Positions 43,132-50,976 of a DNA stretch of 64,000 bases are shown piece by piece. Positions within the stretch are counted from its first letter, which is position 1; each line of letters opens with the position of its first letter. This stretch comes from Mycolicibacterium insubricum (lineage in GTDB: Bacteria > Actinomycetota > Actinomycetes > Mycobacteriales > Mycobacteriaceae), in contig NZ_AP022618.1 in the NCBI RefSeq assembly GCF_010731615.1, forward strand, positions 1,736,001-1,800,000, in the 5' to 3' direction. The notes under the pieces are model-generated. The model saw only the letters and a program-made list of their open reading frames with translations. It had not been told where the DNA came from and ran no database searches. Made by a program: the position numbers and the translations under genes.

Positions 43132-44346
43132 ATGTCAATTGACCAGGACATCAAACCGGTTCAATCGCTGACCGGATTCCGGGAGGACTTGGCAGCTGAG
43201 TTGGCTTCCCGAGCCAAGGCGGTGCGTCCACTGTTGGAGAGCAAGGCCGATGAGCACGAGGCGAACAGCGAGCTGAGCCGAGAAGTCATCGACAAGCTGA
43301 CCGAGATCGGTGTCTTTGCGATGGCAGGGCCCGCCCGGGTCGGCGGATTGGCGCAGTCCAGCCACTCAATGGCCGTCGTTGCCGCGGAACTTGCCAAGGG
43401 ATGTCCGTCGACGGCCTGGGTCTACACCATCTACAACTCGTGCCTGTGGTTTGCATCCAAACTGCCGGCCAACATCCAGGAGAAGATGTTCGCCGCCGGA
43501 GTTCCGCTGATCTGCTCGCCGCAGAACGGCATCGGGCACTTGGTCCCCGAAGGGGACTCATATCGTCTCACTGGTCGCTGGAGCTATGCGACCGGATCTC
43601 ACAATGCTGCCTGGACCATGGTTCCCGCGCTCTCACCAGAGCAACTCCCGGTTTTGGTCGTCATGCCGATGTCGGATGTGCGACTCGACTACACCTGGCA
43701 CGTCGCCGGCATGAAGGGAACTGGATCGGACACCGTCGTCGCCACGGATGTCGTTGTTCCAGCCGACATGATTGCCGCATTCTCTGACATTGCCGTGGCG
43801 CCGCCGGCCACGGTCGACGAGGACGTCAGAGTGGCCAGTGACTACTGGGTCAACTATCCGATTCTGCGGGCCAAGGCCCTCGGTGTGCTCGTCGGATGTG
43901 CCGAGGGATTGCTCGAGGTGGTTGCCGCCAAGAGTGGCAGTCCCATCATCTACAGCATCTACGCGCACAAGAGCGATTCGTCGGCCTACCACGCCGCCAT
44001 CGGAGAATCCGCGGTCCAGATCAAGGCCGCCAGGAGAATTGTCGAGGATTCGTGCCGGCGGATTGACGCCGCGGCTTGCGAGGGGCGTGTCTTCTCGATC
44101 GAAGAACGAACGGAAGCCCGCGGTGAAGGTGCCCTGGTGATCCGCCTTCTTCACGAGGCCATCGAGCGGCTGATGGATCTCGGTGGATCCTCGGGCTTCA
44201 CGACTACGGCCCCGGCCCAGCGCTACTGGCGAGACTTCGCCATCGGCTCGCGGCACGTATTGTTCAACTCCCAGATCAGCTACGAGCAGACCGGTCGTCA
44301 CCTACTCGGCATCGAGCCCGGCATCGTTGATCCGGACATGCTCTGA
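43132..44346 (+). CDS. HsaA-like flavin-dependent monooxygenase (acyl-CoA dehydrogenase fold)
   Basis: 404 residues from ATG 43132 (GAGAAAGG upstream). It belongs to the group of acyl-CoA-dehydrogenase-fold proteins that act as reduced-flavin monooxygenases (HsaA, HpaH-like, DszC-like). Features are GVFAMAGPARVGGLAQS, KGCPSTAWVYTIYNSCLW, SYRLTGRWSYATGSHNAAWT and HVAGMKGTGSDTVVATDV, with a Ser/Thr-rich SSGFTTTAPAQRYWRD end. HsaA hydroxylates the phenolic ring A of steroid-derived catechol precursors with FMNH2 from a separate reductase. Operator 4 lies upstream. The FMN reductase at 35 kb is a possible partner. Confidence 0.85.
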   Translation: MSIDQDIKPVQSLTGFREDLAAELASRAKAVRPLLESKADEHEANSELSREVIDKLTEIGVFAMAGPARVGGLAQSSHSMAVVAAELAKGCPSTAWVYTIYNSCLWFASKLPANIQEKMFAAGVPLICSPQNGIGHLVPEGDSYRLTGRWSYATGSHNAAWTMVPALSPEQLPVLVVMPMSDVRLDYTWHVAGMKGTGSDTVVATDVVVPADMIAAFSDIAVAPPATVDEDVRVASDYWVNYPILRAKALGVLVGCAEGLLEVVAAKSGSPIIYSIYAHKSDSSAYHAAIGESAVQIKAARRIVEDSCRRIDAAACEGRVFSIEERTEARGEGALVIRLLHEAIERLMDLGGSSGFTTTAPAQRYWRDFAIGSRHVLFNSQISYEQTGRHLLGIEPGIVDPDML

Positions 44347-44452
44347 CGTCGAGGTCGTTGGTGCCATGCCGCCTGTGACAAGTTCCGCGGGTGGCATGGC
44401 CGACCTGACTGCCGTGCACAATGTCTCCAGGAGGGCGTAAAGCCCGGACGGG

Positions 44453-44540
44453 CTGTACCGCCGCCGGTACTGAATCTGTACTGGTCACCGCGGCTGGACG
44501 AGTGTGTACTTGAGGGGGTCCGACGGGAGGTGCCGTGATG
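44453..44540 (+). promoter_or_regulatory. hxlR promoter/operator element
   Basis: This is the intact copy of the 88-base element also found at 13368-13455. GTACTGAATCTGTAC gives the inverted GTAC half-sites, with further half-sites at CTGTACC and TGTGTAC. It runs up to the hxlR start codon, indicating autoregulation. Confidence 0.6.
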
Positions 44541-45212
44541 GCGGGTTACGGTCAATTCTGTCCCATGGCCAAGGCCATGGAAGTCCTCGACGAACGCTGG
44601 ACCATGCTGGTGGTCCGGGAATTACTCGCCGGCAGTTGCCATTTCAACGATCTGCGCCGCGGTGTGCCCAAGATGTCACCGGCATTGTTGTCCAAGCGGC
44701 TCAAATCCCTGGCCCGGGCGGGGGTCATCGAACGAACCGAGGTCGACGGCCGCGCCTGCTACCGGCTGACCCTCAGCGGCCAGGAACTGCGTGGCGTCGT
44801 CGAGGCTCTCAACGCCTGGGGTGCCCGGTGGGTGGGAACACTCGGGGAGGAGGACCTCGACCCGCACCTGTTGATGTGGGATATCCGTCGCACCGTGGCG
44901 GTCGACGCCTGGCCGCGGTCGCGGACGGTCCTGGAGTTCCGCCTCGACGGCGTCGCCCCGCGGGTGTCGTGCTGGTGGCTGATGGTCAGTGACGGGCAGG
45001 TCGACCTCTGCGACTTCGACCCCGGCCACGAGGTCACTGCCGTCGTGGAGGCCACCCTGCTCACTCTCACCCGCATCTGGCGCGGGGATACCTCCTGGGA
45101 GAAGGCCGTGCGCGAAGGCAGTGTGCGGATCTCGGGTTCGGCCGCCGTTCGGAAAGTCGTGCCGGCGTGGATCGGGCAGGGCGCAGCGGCCGTCGTCCCG
45201 CGGCCGCCGTGA
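44538..45212 (+). CDS. HxlR-family regulator with SCP2-like C-terminal domain
   Basis: 224 residues from ATG 44538 (GGGAGG nine bases upstream). The HxlR winged helix is complete: GQFCPMAKAMEVLDERWTML with the conserved Cys, VRELLAGSCHFNDLRRGVPK and SPALLSKRLKSLARAGVIER. About 110 further residues (VEATLLTLTRIWRGDTSWEK) resemble a sterol-carrier-type domain, a known HxlR fusion in mycobacteria. It likely senses a small molecule or redox change. Its promoter carries GTAC palindromes found also ahead of the methyltransferase at 13.3 kb. Confidence 0.88.
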   Translation: MAGYGQFCPMAKAMEVLDERWTMLVVRELLAGSCHFNDLRRGVPKMSPALLSKRLKSLARAGVIERTEVDGRACYRLTLSGQELRGVVEALNAWGARWVGTLGEEDLDPHLLMWDIRRTVAVDAWPRSRTVLEFRLDGVAPRVSCWWLMVSDGQVDLCDFDPGHEVTAVVEATLLTLTRIWRGDTSWEKAVREGSVRISGSAAVRKVVPAWIGQGAAAVVPRPP

Positions 45213-45242
45213 GTGGTCCTCGCCCGGAACGGGCTTGGCTTC

Positions 45243-45998
45243 TCAGCGGCGCCAGCGCCCGAGCATCTCGTTGGACCGTTCGGTGAGTGCGCGTTGCCAC
45301 AACGGGCCGAAGCTGATCCGGCCCGCTCCCGCCGCGGCCAACTCGGCCAGGTCACCGGTGGCCGGGTGGGCGATCGCGTTGACGGGCAGCGGGAGTTCCT
45401 CGGTCAGCCGGCGCAGCGTCGCGTCATCGTAGAAACCGACCGGGTACAGCGAGTCCGCTCCCGCGTCCGCGCAGAGGCGCAAACGCGCGATGGCCCGGTC
45501 GACACGGTCGGACTCGTCGCCGATCTTCTTGAGGATGACATCGGTGCGAGCGTTGATCACCACGTGCACGCCCGCCGCGTCGGCGGCCGCGCGCAGTGCA
45601 CCGATCAGGTCGGCGTGTTCCTGCGGGTCACGGAGACGGCCACCCTCGGAATGGACGGTGTCCTCGATGTTGAGGCCCACCGCCCCGGCGTCGAGCAGAC
45701 CGTTGATCAGCCGCTCGGCGGTCTGCCCGTAGCCGGACTCGATGTCCACCGACACCGGCACGCACGCTGCGGCGGTGATCTGCCCGACGCGCGTCATCGC
45801 CTCGTCGAACGTCATGCCTTCGCCGTCGGCGCGGCCGATCGAGTCGGCCATCGGGTGTGAGCCGACGGTGAGCGCCGAGAACCCGGCGGCGACCGCGGTG
45901 TTCGCGGACCAGGCGTCCCAGGTGGTCGGTAAGACGACGGGATCGCCCTTGCGGTGGAGTGATTTCAGCGTGGTGGCCAGATCGGCGAGTGAAGTCAT
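45243..45998 (-). CDS. Isocitrate lyase/PEP mutase-family protein
   Basis: 251 residues from ATG 45998; a longer frame to 46403 is a shadow of the rhodanese gene. It has the ICL/PEPM barrel: VVLPTTWDAWSANTAVAAGF, PVSVDIESGYGQT, VGLNIEDTVH and VINARTDV, with GADSLYPVGFYDD. The Cys-containing lyase loop of true isocitrate lyase (KKCGH) is absent, so an oxaloacetate-decarboxylase- or carboxyvinyl-type reaction is more likely. It lies in a minus-strand run with the rhodanese and isomerase genes (76 bases between). Confidence 0.87.
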   Translation of the reverse strand: MTSLADLATTLKSLHRKGDPVVLPTTWDAWSANTAVAAGFSALTVGSHPMADSIGRADGEGMTFDEAMTRVGQITAAACVPVSVDIESGYGQTAERLINGLLDAGAVGLNIEDTVHSEGGRLRDPQEHADLIGALRAAADAAGVHVVINARTDVILKKIGDESDRVDRAIARLRLCADAGADSLYPVGFYDDATLRRLTEELPLPVNAIAHPATGDLAELAAAGAGRISFGPLWQRALTERSNEMLGRWRR

Positions 45999-46074
45999 GT
46001 CCCCATTGTGGTCCTCGACTGCGGTAAATGTGGCTCGTCGGTGTGCAGATCGCGGGCAGAGGAACGGCCAGGGG

Positions 46075-46488
46075 TTAGTGGTGGAATGGCTCCACCGGAT
46101 ACCCTGCCTCACTCCATGCGGTGAACCCGCCGGCGATGTGGGTGACGTCCTCGACGCCCATCCGGGCCAGCGATGCCGCAGCCAGGGCAGAGCGCCAGGC
46201 GCCGCCGCAGTAGAGCACCAAGCGCCGGCCGTCGTCGAGGGCGGGACGGTAGTACGGACTGGCCGGGTCCACCCAGAACTCCAACATCCCGCGAGACGCG
46301 CGGTAGGCGCCCGGAATGATCCCGGTGCGTTCCCACTCGCCGGGTTCGCGGATGTCGACAAAGCGGACGGACTCGTCGTCGAGCAGCGCCCGTGCCTCCT
46401 CAAGGGGCACCGGCGGTGCGAGCTCGTTCGCCTCGGCCACGAGCTCGGCCGCGGGGAGAGGCAGCGGTGATCCGGGAACGCGGGCCAT
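46075..46488 (-). CDS. Rhodanese-like sulfurtransferase
   Basis: 137 residues from ATG 46488 (GAGAGG upstream). Single rhodanese domain with RFVDIREPGEWERTGIIPGA, and the active-site Cys in VLYCGGAWRSALAA followed by HIAGGFTAWSEAGYPV. It transfers a sulfane sulfur or acts in thiol handling in the cytosol. It lies 39 bases downstream of the maleylpyruvate-isomerase-like gene and ahead of the PEP-mutase-like gene, all on the minus strand. Confidence 0.92.
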   Translation of the reverse strand: MARVPGSPLPLPAAELVAEANELAPPVPLEEARALLDDESVRFVDIREPGEWERTGIIPGAYRASRGMLEFWVDPASPYYRPALDDGRRLVLYCGGAWRSALAAASLARMGVEDVTHIAGGFTAWSEAGYPVEPFHH

Positions 46489-46527
46489 GACAGTCCTCTC
46501 GTCGATCAAAGTTGTTGGCCACACCGG

Positions 46528-47145
46528 CTATAACGACCAGAAATCAGCGGGAAGCTGCGCACGACCGGTCATCGCAAGCAGCAGTGTCGGGCCTCGCCCG
46601 GTGCAGATCGCCAGCGACGCCGCGAGGTCGATGCACCGGCGCAGCGCGGCATCCGGCGGTGAGGACGGCAGGCCCGCGGCCGTCGTGATGTCGAGGCCGT
46701 GCACCACCAGCTCGAAGGTGCGCGTCGGCAGGTAGTTGCTGAGGCGGATCCCGCCGACGATCGTGGTGACGACGCGGTCATGCTCGCCCGCCAACAGCGC
46801 AGGAACCCGCTCGGCGATGGCTCGGAACGACGCCTTGGGATCGCTACCGAGCGCGGCGCCGGCGTCGACTCCGCGCTGGAGGACGGCCGCGGGGTCCGCG
46901 CCGGCCAGCCGGGCGGCGACCTCGTAGTAACCCTCGGCGCTGGTCACGTTTTCCGACTCGGCGGGGACCGGGAGGTACTGCTCGACGGTCAGCAGCGCGC
47001 GGCTGCTGTGGCCGACCAGGGCGCGCATATCCCAACCGCCCAAACCCGGCCCATCCCAGGCCGACTCGGGAAGCGCGTCCACCTGGTGGGCTGCCCACCG
47101 GGCGGCAGCCGTGAACACCGTGACCTCATCGAGCAGCGCGCCCAT
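46528..47145 (-). CDS. Maleylpyruvate isomerase/DinB-like (MDMPI) protein
   Basis: 205 residues from ATG 47145; the longer frame to 47241 lacks support. It has the MDMPI N-terminal metal-binding four-helix bundle: FTAAARWAAHQVDALPESAW, GLGGWDMRALVGHSSRALL (His ligand) and NYLPTRTFELVVHGLDITTA (two further His/Asp positions). Actinobacterial relatives use mycothiol as cofactor; the substrate is often unknown. It heads a minus-strand group with the rhodanese gene. Confidence 0.88.
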   Translation of the reverse strand: MGALLDEVTVFTAAARWAAHQVDALPESAWDGPGLGGWDMRALVGHSSRALLTVEQYLPVPAESENVTSAEGYYEVAARLAGADPAAVLQRGVDAGAALGSDPKASFRAIAERVPALLAGEHDRVVTTIVGGIRLSNYLPTRTFELVVHGLDITTAAGLPSSPPDAALRRCIDLAASLAICTGRGPTLLLAMTGRAQLPADFWSL

Positions 47146-47259
47146 GAAGCGCAGGGTACTCCGGCAACTTTGCGCCCCGTGCCAATCACACCCGAGGTGG
47201 TCCGCCGCCTGGGAATCTGAACGGCTGCCAGCGCAGCGCAATCACGCCCGGCCATTTGT

Positions 47260-47288
47260 TTGACGTACTACGGGATGCTGTGTAGCGT
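47260..47288 (+). promoter_or_regulatory. Promoter before the small ORF at 47.33 kb
   Basis: -35 TTGACG (47260-47265), a 17-base spacer and -10 TAGCGT (47283-47288) form a good mycobacterial SigA-type promoter. It lies 41 bases ahead of the small ORF and reads towards the PPOX gene. Confidence 0.5.
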
Positions 47289-47329
47289 CACGCTCTTCGC
47301 TTTCCGGCGGAGTCCCCGATTGGTTCCGA

Positions 47330-47512
47330 ATGCTGCCCGTCCGCCGCTGGCTATCCCGTCAGTTCTACCTCTGGTCAACTCGCATCCACGAAGACTGGCA
47401 CGAGGTTGAACTCCGTGCTGCAGACGGTGAGCGGATTCGATTCTGCTGCTACGGCGACTTCACCGGCTCGTGGTCAGACCGATGGGAGTTCAGCTGCTCC
47501 TGTGAGGAATGA
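47330..47512 (+). CDS. Small hypothetical protein (60 aa)
   Basis: MLPVRRWLSRQFYLWSTRIH then an acidic half ending WEFSCSCEE. It has four Cys in the last 25 residues and five Trp overall, a composition unlike a high-GC shadow. It lies just behind a promoter and 97 bases before the PPOX gene. There is no clear ribosome site. I do not recognise a family. Confidence 0.4.
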   Translation: MLPVRRWLSRQFYLWSTRIHEDWHEVELRAADGERIRFCCYGDFTGSWSDRWEFSCSCEE

Positions 47513-47609
47513 AGCGATGTCGGTGGTGATGCGTACCCTGGCGTTTGAGTCGATCACGCTTGCCGATGTCGATACCAGCGCAGATCGTGCGCAGACCGAG
47601 AGGAACCTT

Positions 47610-48014
47610 GTGCCCCAACCACTTCCCGCCGGACTGATCGACCTGCTGCGCAAACCCAGCCCGTGCTTCGTCGCCACCCTGATGCCCGACGGCTCCCCGC
47701 AGCTCACCGAAACCTGGGTGCACACCGACGGCGAGCACGTCGTCCTCAACATCGTCCAGGGCATGCAGAAGGCCCGCAACCTCGCCCGCGATCCGCGCAT
47801 CGCGCTCAACATCGTCGACGCCGACGACCTCACCCGCTACTACGCCGTGCGCGGCCGGGTGATCTCCATGACCACCGAGGGCGGCCGGGAGAGCATCGAC
47901 GAGATCGCGCAGAAGTACACCGGCGCCCCGTACGCCAACTACGGCGGCGCGACGCTGAACCGCGTCGTCGTCACCGTCGAGGCCGACAGGATCACCCCGC
48001 CGTTCGGAAGCTGA
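47610..48014 (+). CDS. PPOX-class (F420/FMN-binding) split-barrel protein
   Basis: 134 residues from GTG 47610 (GAGAGGAA six bases upstream); this matches the usual length, so the ATG at 47517 is not preferred. The family pattern is clear: LLRKPSPCFVATLMPDGSPQ, TETWVHTDGEHVVLNIVQG, KARNLARDPRIALNIVD and YYAVRGRVISM. Mycobacterial members bind F420 or flavin and reduce small substrates or act as sinks. It is convergent with the DUF2231 gene, the two stop codons being adjacent. Confidence 0.9.
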   Translation: MPQPLPAGLIDLLRKPSPCFVATLMPDGSPQLTETWVHTDGEHVVLNIVQGMQKARNLARDPRIALNIVDADDLTRYYAVRGRVISMTTEGGRESIDEIAQKYTGAPYANYGGATLNRVVVTVEADRITPPFGS

Positions 48015-48482
48015 TCACCCGCTCGCCTCGGTACCCCACGTCGCTCGCGCGCCCGCGTCGCCGATCCGGTAGACCTGCACCATCGTCGCCAGCCCCACCA
48101 CCACCGTCGCGACCGCCACGATGATGCGCAACGTCCGCCCAGCGGCAAACCCCCGGCCCTCGAACACGTGCACATAGGCAATGAACGCGGCGACGAGCAG
48201 CAGGCCGACAGCGGCGTAGATCATGGTGTCGCCCCGCGCGGCGTGCTCCTGCAGCAAGGCGCTGGGCTTGGGCTGCCGGTTGTAGAGCCATTCGCCGGCT
48301 TCGGTGGTCAGCGGGGTCAGCGCGCAGGTGATCGCCGCCAGCACCAGGGTTGGCCACACCAGCCGCTGACGTGCCGCCGGCCATAGGACGCACAGGATCG
48401 CGAAGATTGCGGTCAACGGCGCCAACACCACGACGAAATGCACCAGCAGCACATGGGCGGGAACCCCGTTAATCACGTCCAT
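48015..48482 (-). CDS. DUF2231 membrane protein
   Basis: 155 residues with four membrane helices: VLLVHFVVVLAPLTAIFAIL, LVWPTLVLAAITCALTP, MIYAAVGLLLVAAFIAYVHV and LRIIVAVATVVVGLATMV. The early INGVPAHVLLVHFVV stretch and HAARGDTMI loop fit DUF2231, a heme- or redox-linked membrane family without assigned function. The start ATG has GGAGGCAACG upstream on its strand. It converges on the PPOX gene. Confidence 0.85.
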   Translation of the reverse strand: MDVINGVPAHVLLVHFVVVLAPLTAIFAILCVLWPAARQRLVWPTLVLAAITCALTPLTTEAGEWLYNRQPKPSALLQEHAARGDTMIYAAVGLLLVAAFIAYVHVFEGRGFAAGRTLRIIVAVATVVVGLATMVQVYRIGDAGARATWGTEASG

Positions 48483-48565
48483 CGTTGCCTCCTGGGCGGG
48501 TAGTCGACCGGCCCAAATTACTCCGTTGCCGGCTGGTGCCGCGCGGGAACGGATGCGGCGAGAAG

Positions 48566-48619
48566 CGCATCCCTGCGCCCGTCCAGATCGAACGGATCAC
48601 CCCGCCGTTCGCGGGCTGA
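48566..48619 (+). pseudogene. 3' tail of a second PPOX-like gene
   Basis: The frame RIPAPVQIERITPPFAG-stop repeats the end of the PPOX gene (VTVEADRITPPFGS-stop). About 25 bases are nearly identical at DNA level (47990-48018 versus 48593-48623). No upstream coding region remains. The rest of the 48483-48787 gap shows only the leader of the following secreted protein. Confidence 0.4.
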
Positions 48620-48787
48620 TCACGTCGCCCGGACACGCGCGATATCAGGCAGAAGCACACTCGAATAAGTCCGCCGAATTTCCCCGCAGTGGGTCTGTTT
48701 CCATTCGGCGAGGGCGGCCGTCGTGGGATACTTTTCCGCGATCTCGATAGTGAAATAAACCGACCTGCGGGTAGGAGTGCAGAAAAA

Positions 48788-49507
48788 ATGCTGACCCGAA
48801 TTATGGGAATCTTCTCGCTGGCTGCGGGGGCGTTGATCGCACTGCCCGCCCCGGCGGCGGCCGCGCCGGGCAATGTGTGCGCACCGTACGGCGCGGTTCC
48901 CGACGTCATCGCCGGAACGAGCACGGATAGCCTGGGCAACTGGGTGGTTCGCTATGAACGTATCGTCGGTGGCAACCCGGACATCAACGACGCGATCAAC
49001 GACGTCATCGACGCAGAGGCCCGCGGTCAGGTTGCCACCTACGAACCCAGTGCGTCCAAGACCCTTCCCTGGACGCTGAATATCGATGGGCACATCCAGA
49101 AACGGCCGGTGACGGTTTCGGCGCTATTCACCGGCGAATACAACGACCCGCAACCGAATATGCCGTTTCACGCCGTCGCAACCCGTGTTTTCGATTGCCG
49201 AAGCGGAATTCTGATCGACTGGGACAATTTATTCACCAATAAACTTTCCGGCCTCACGAGGCTTTCCGAGGAGACGCAGCGGATCATCCCCACCGTCTAC
49301 GCGCCGCCGACGCATCCCGGGGTCTGGCAATTCGGCAGCGAGGTCGCCCCGGTCGACGCCAACTTCCGCTTTTGGATTCCGACCGATCGGGGCATCGAGC
49401 TGCACTTCCCGGACTGGCAGTTCGGTCGCGGTGTCGCGGTGATCACCGTCGGCTGGGCCGCAGTCAAAGACCTGATCGTGCCGGAATTCCAGGCGATTAC
49501 CGGGTAG
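48788..49507 (+). CDS. Secreted DUF3298/RsiV-like protein
   Basis: 239 residues from ATG 48788 (GTAGGAGTGC upstream). A signal peptide ends at PAAAAPGNVC. The mature part has the RsiV/MPT64-like layout: YERIVGGNPDINDAINDVID, then TGEYNDPQPNMPFHAVATRV, DWDNLFTNKLSGLTRLSEET, FRFWIPTDRGIELHFPDWQF and VAVITVGWAAVKDLI. Such proteins are abundant in mycobacterial culture filtrates; function is unsettled. The last 11 bases overlap the 3' end of the convergent carotenoid oxygenase gene. Confidence 0.82.
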   Translation: MLTRIMGIFSLAAGALIALPAPAAAAPGNVCAPYGAVPDVIAGTSTDSLGNWVVRYERIVGGNPDINDAINDVIDAEARGQVATYEPSASKTLPWTLNIDGHIQKRPVTVSALFTGEYNDPQPNMPFHAVATRVFDCRSGILIDWDNLFTNKLSGLTRLSEETQRIIPTVYAPPTHPGVWQFGSEVAPVDANFRFWIPTDRGIELHFPDWQFGRGVAVITVGWAAVKDLIVPEFQAITG

Positions 49508-50951
49508 CCGGCCCGTGCGGTCGGGCGACCCGCGGGGTGTAGCACCCGTGGAAGCTCAACGGCAGATGGTGGCGCAACTGCCCGGTATAGACCGGCCCGG
49601 CCTCGATGTCCCTGGCGTCGAACACGGTTACCTTGGCGATGTTGTTGACCGCGTCGAGCACCGGCGCGATCAGCCAGCCGTCGTCCTCCTCGGTGGCGTC
49701 CGGCCGGGCGGCAAAGACCGCCTCGTGCGGGAGTTCCCCCTCGGCGAAGCGGAACTCGGTCTCCTTGCCCGTCACGTTGTCGATCTTCGCCAGCGCATTG
49801 GGATACAGGCTGCCATCGCCGGCCGCCGACATGTAGAAGTAGCGGTTCGGCTTGGCCATCTTCGACACGTTGATGGTCGGGAACTCCCCGTGCGTACCGG
49901 AGTATTCGTCGATGGTCACCGTGCCGCCCTCGGTAATGCGCAGCCGGGTGGGCAGCCCACCGAAGGGCATGGTCGAGGTCTCCATCAGGGTATCGATACC
50001 GGCCAGCTGGCTGTTGAGCTGCTCCCAGGTGGCGTGGTAGTTCATCACCTCCACCACCACGTCGCCGTTCTCGTCGTCGTAGGCATTGGAGAAGTGCAGG
50101 TGCAGCATCGGATCGGTGTGCAAGATGCGGGGTTTGCCGCCATCACGCGGCACCAGCGCGATCATGGTGCCCATCGACGCGTCGTACTCGATGGCGTCGA
50201 TATAGTTGAGCAACCCGAACGCTGCGCCGAAGAACTTCTTGTACGGGAACACCAGCGGCGGGATCACGAACACCATGTACCGCTTGGTCAGGCCCACATC
50301 GTGGTTGAACATCGGTCCGGGCAGGCGCACCTGGCCTAGTCGGTGCAATTTACCGGCCCGGTCTGTCCGGTAGCAGATCAGCTTCGGCACCGGCGCCATC
50401 GCCATCCCGAAGTTGAACATCTCGCCGGTTTCCCAGTCCCACTTCGGATGTGCGGAGAACGCACCCAGCCACTTGAGTTCACCGTCGTAGTCGTACTCGC
50501 CCTTGGTGCGCAGTGTGTCCGGATCCAGCTCGGTGGGCCGGCCACCTTCCCACAGGGCCAGCAGTTTCCCGGCGTTCATGATCACCGCGGTGTTGGCAAC
50601 GTTGGCAGGGAATCGCAGCGCATTCTTCAGCAATCCGCCCGCGCGCATGGTGCCCAGAGCTCGGAACGGAGCCCCATCGGAGACGATCGACCGCTGGTAG
50701 TGCTTGGTCTGCACAAACCTGTTGCGGAAGTGCACCTTTCCGTCGGAGAACGAGTACATGGTCAGCATGCCGTCGCCGTCGAAGATGTGGCCCAGGCGTG
50801 CTCCGCCGGCCTCCATTTTGCCGGGGCCGTTTCGGTACACCGTCCCGCGCAGCACCGCCGGCAGCTCGCCGGCGGACTCGTCGATTGTGTAGTCGTACTC
50901 CTCGTACAGTGGGGTGTAGGTCTGAATGGGATTGTTGCCGACGCTCGTCAT
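49497..50951 (-). CDS. Carotenoid oxygenase (RPE65/CCD family)
   Basis: 484 residues from ATG 50951 (AAGGAG nine bases upstream). Seven-bladed propeller dioxygenase with the four iron-binding His in FSAHPKWD, GPMFNHDVGLT, LHLHFSNAY and LSFHGCYTP. GTVYRNGPGKME and HIFDGDGML mark the N-terminal blade. It cleaves a C=C bond in carotenoids, apocarotenoids or stilbene/lignin-type compounds. It is the last gene of the second mce operon, which implies that the imported lipid may be polyenic or terpenoid. Confidence 0.92.
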   Translation of the reverse strand: MTSVGNNPIQTYTPLYEEYDYTIDESAGELPAVLRGTVYRNGPGKMEAGGARLGHIFDGDGMLTMYSFSDGKVHFRNRFVQTKHYQRSIVSDGAPFRALGTMRAGGLLKNALRFPANVANTAVIMNAGKLLALWEGGRPTELDPDTLRTKGEYDYDGELKWLGAFSAHPKWDWETGEMFNFGMAMAPVPKLICYRTDRAGKLHRLGQVRLPGPMFNHDVGLTKRYMVFVIPPLVFPYKKFFGAAFGLLNYIDAIEYDASMGTMIALVPRDGGKPRILHTDPMLHLHFSNAYDDENGDVVVEVMNYHATWEQLNSQLAGIDTLMETSTMPFGGLPTRLRITEGGTVTIDEYSGTHGEFPTINVSKMAKPNRYFYMSAAGDGSLYPNALAKIDNVTGKETEFRFAEGELPHEAVFAARPDATEEDDGWLIAPVLDAVNNIAKVTVFDARDIEAGPVYTGQLRHHLPLSFHGCYTPRVARPHGPATR

Positions 50952-50976
50952 GACGAGACTCCTTCTCCGGTGGGGG

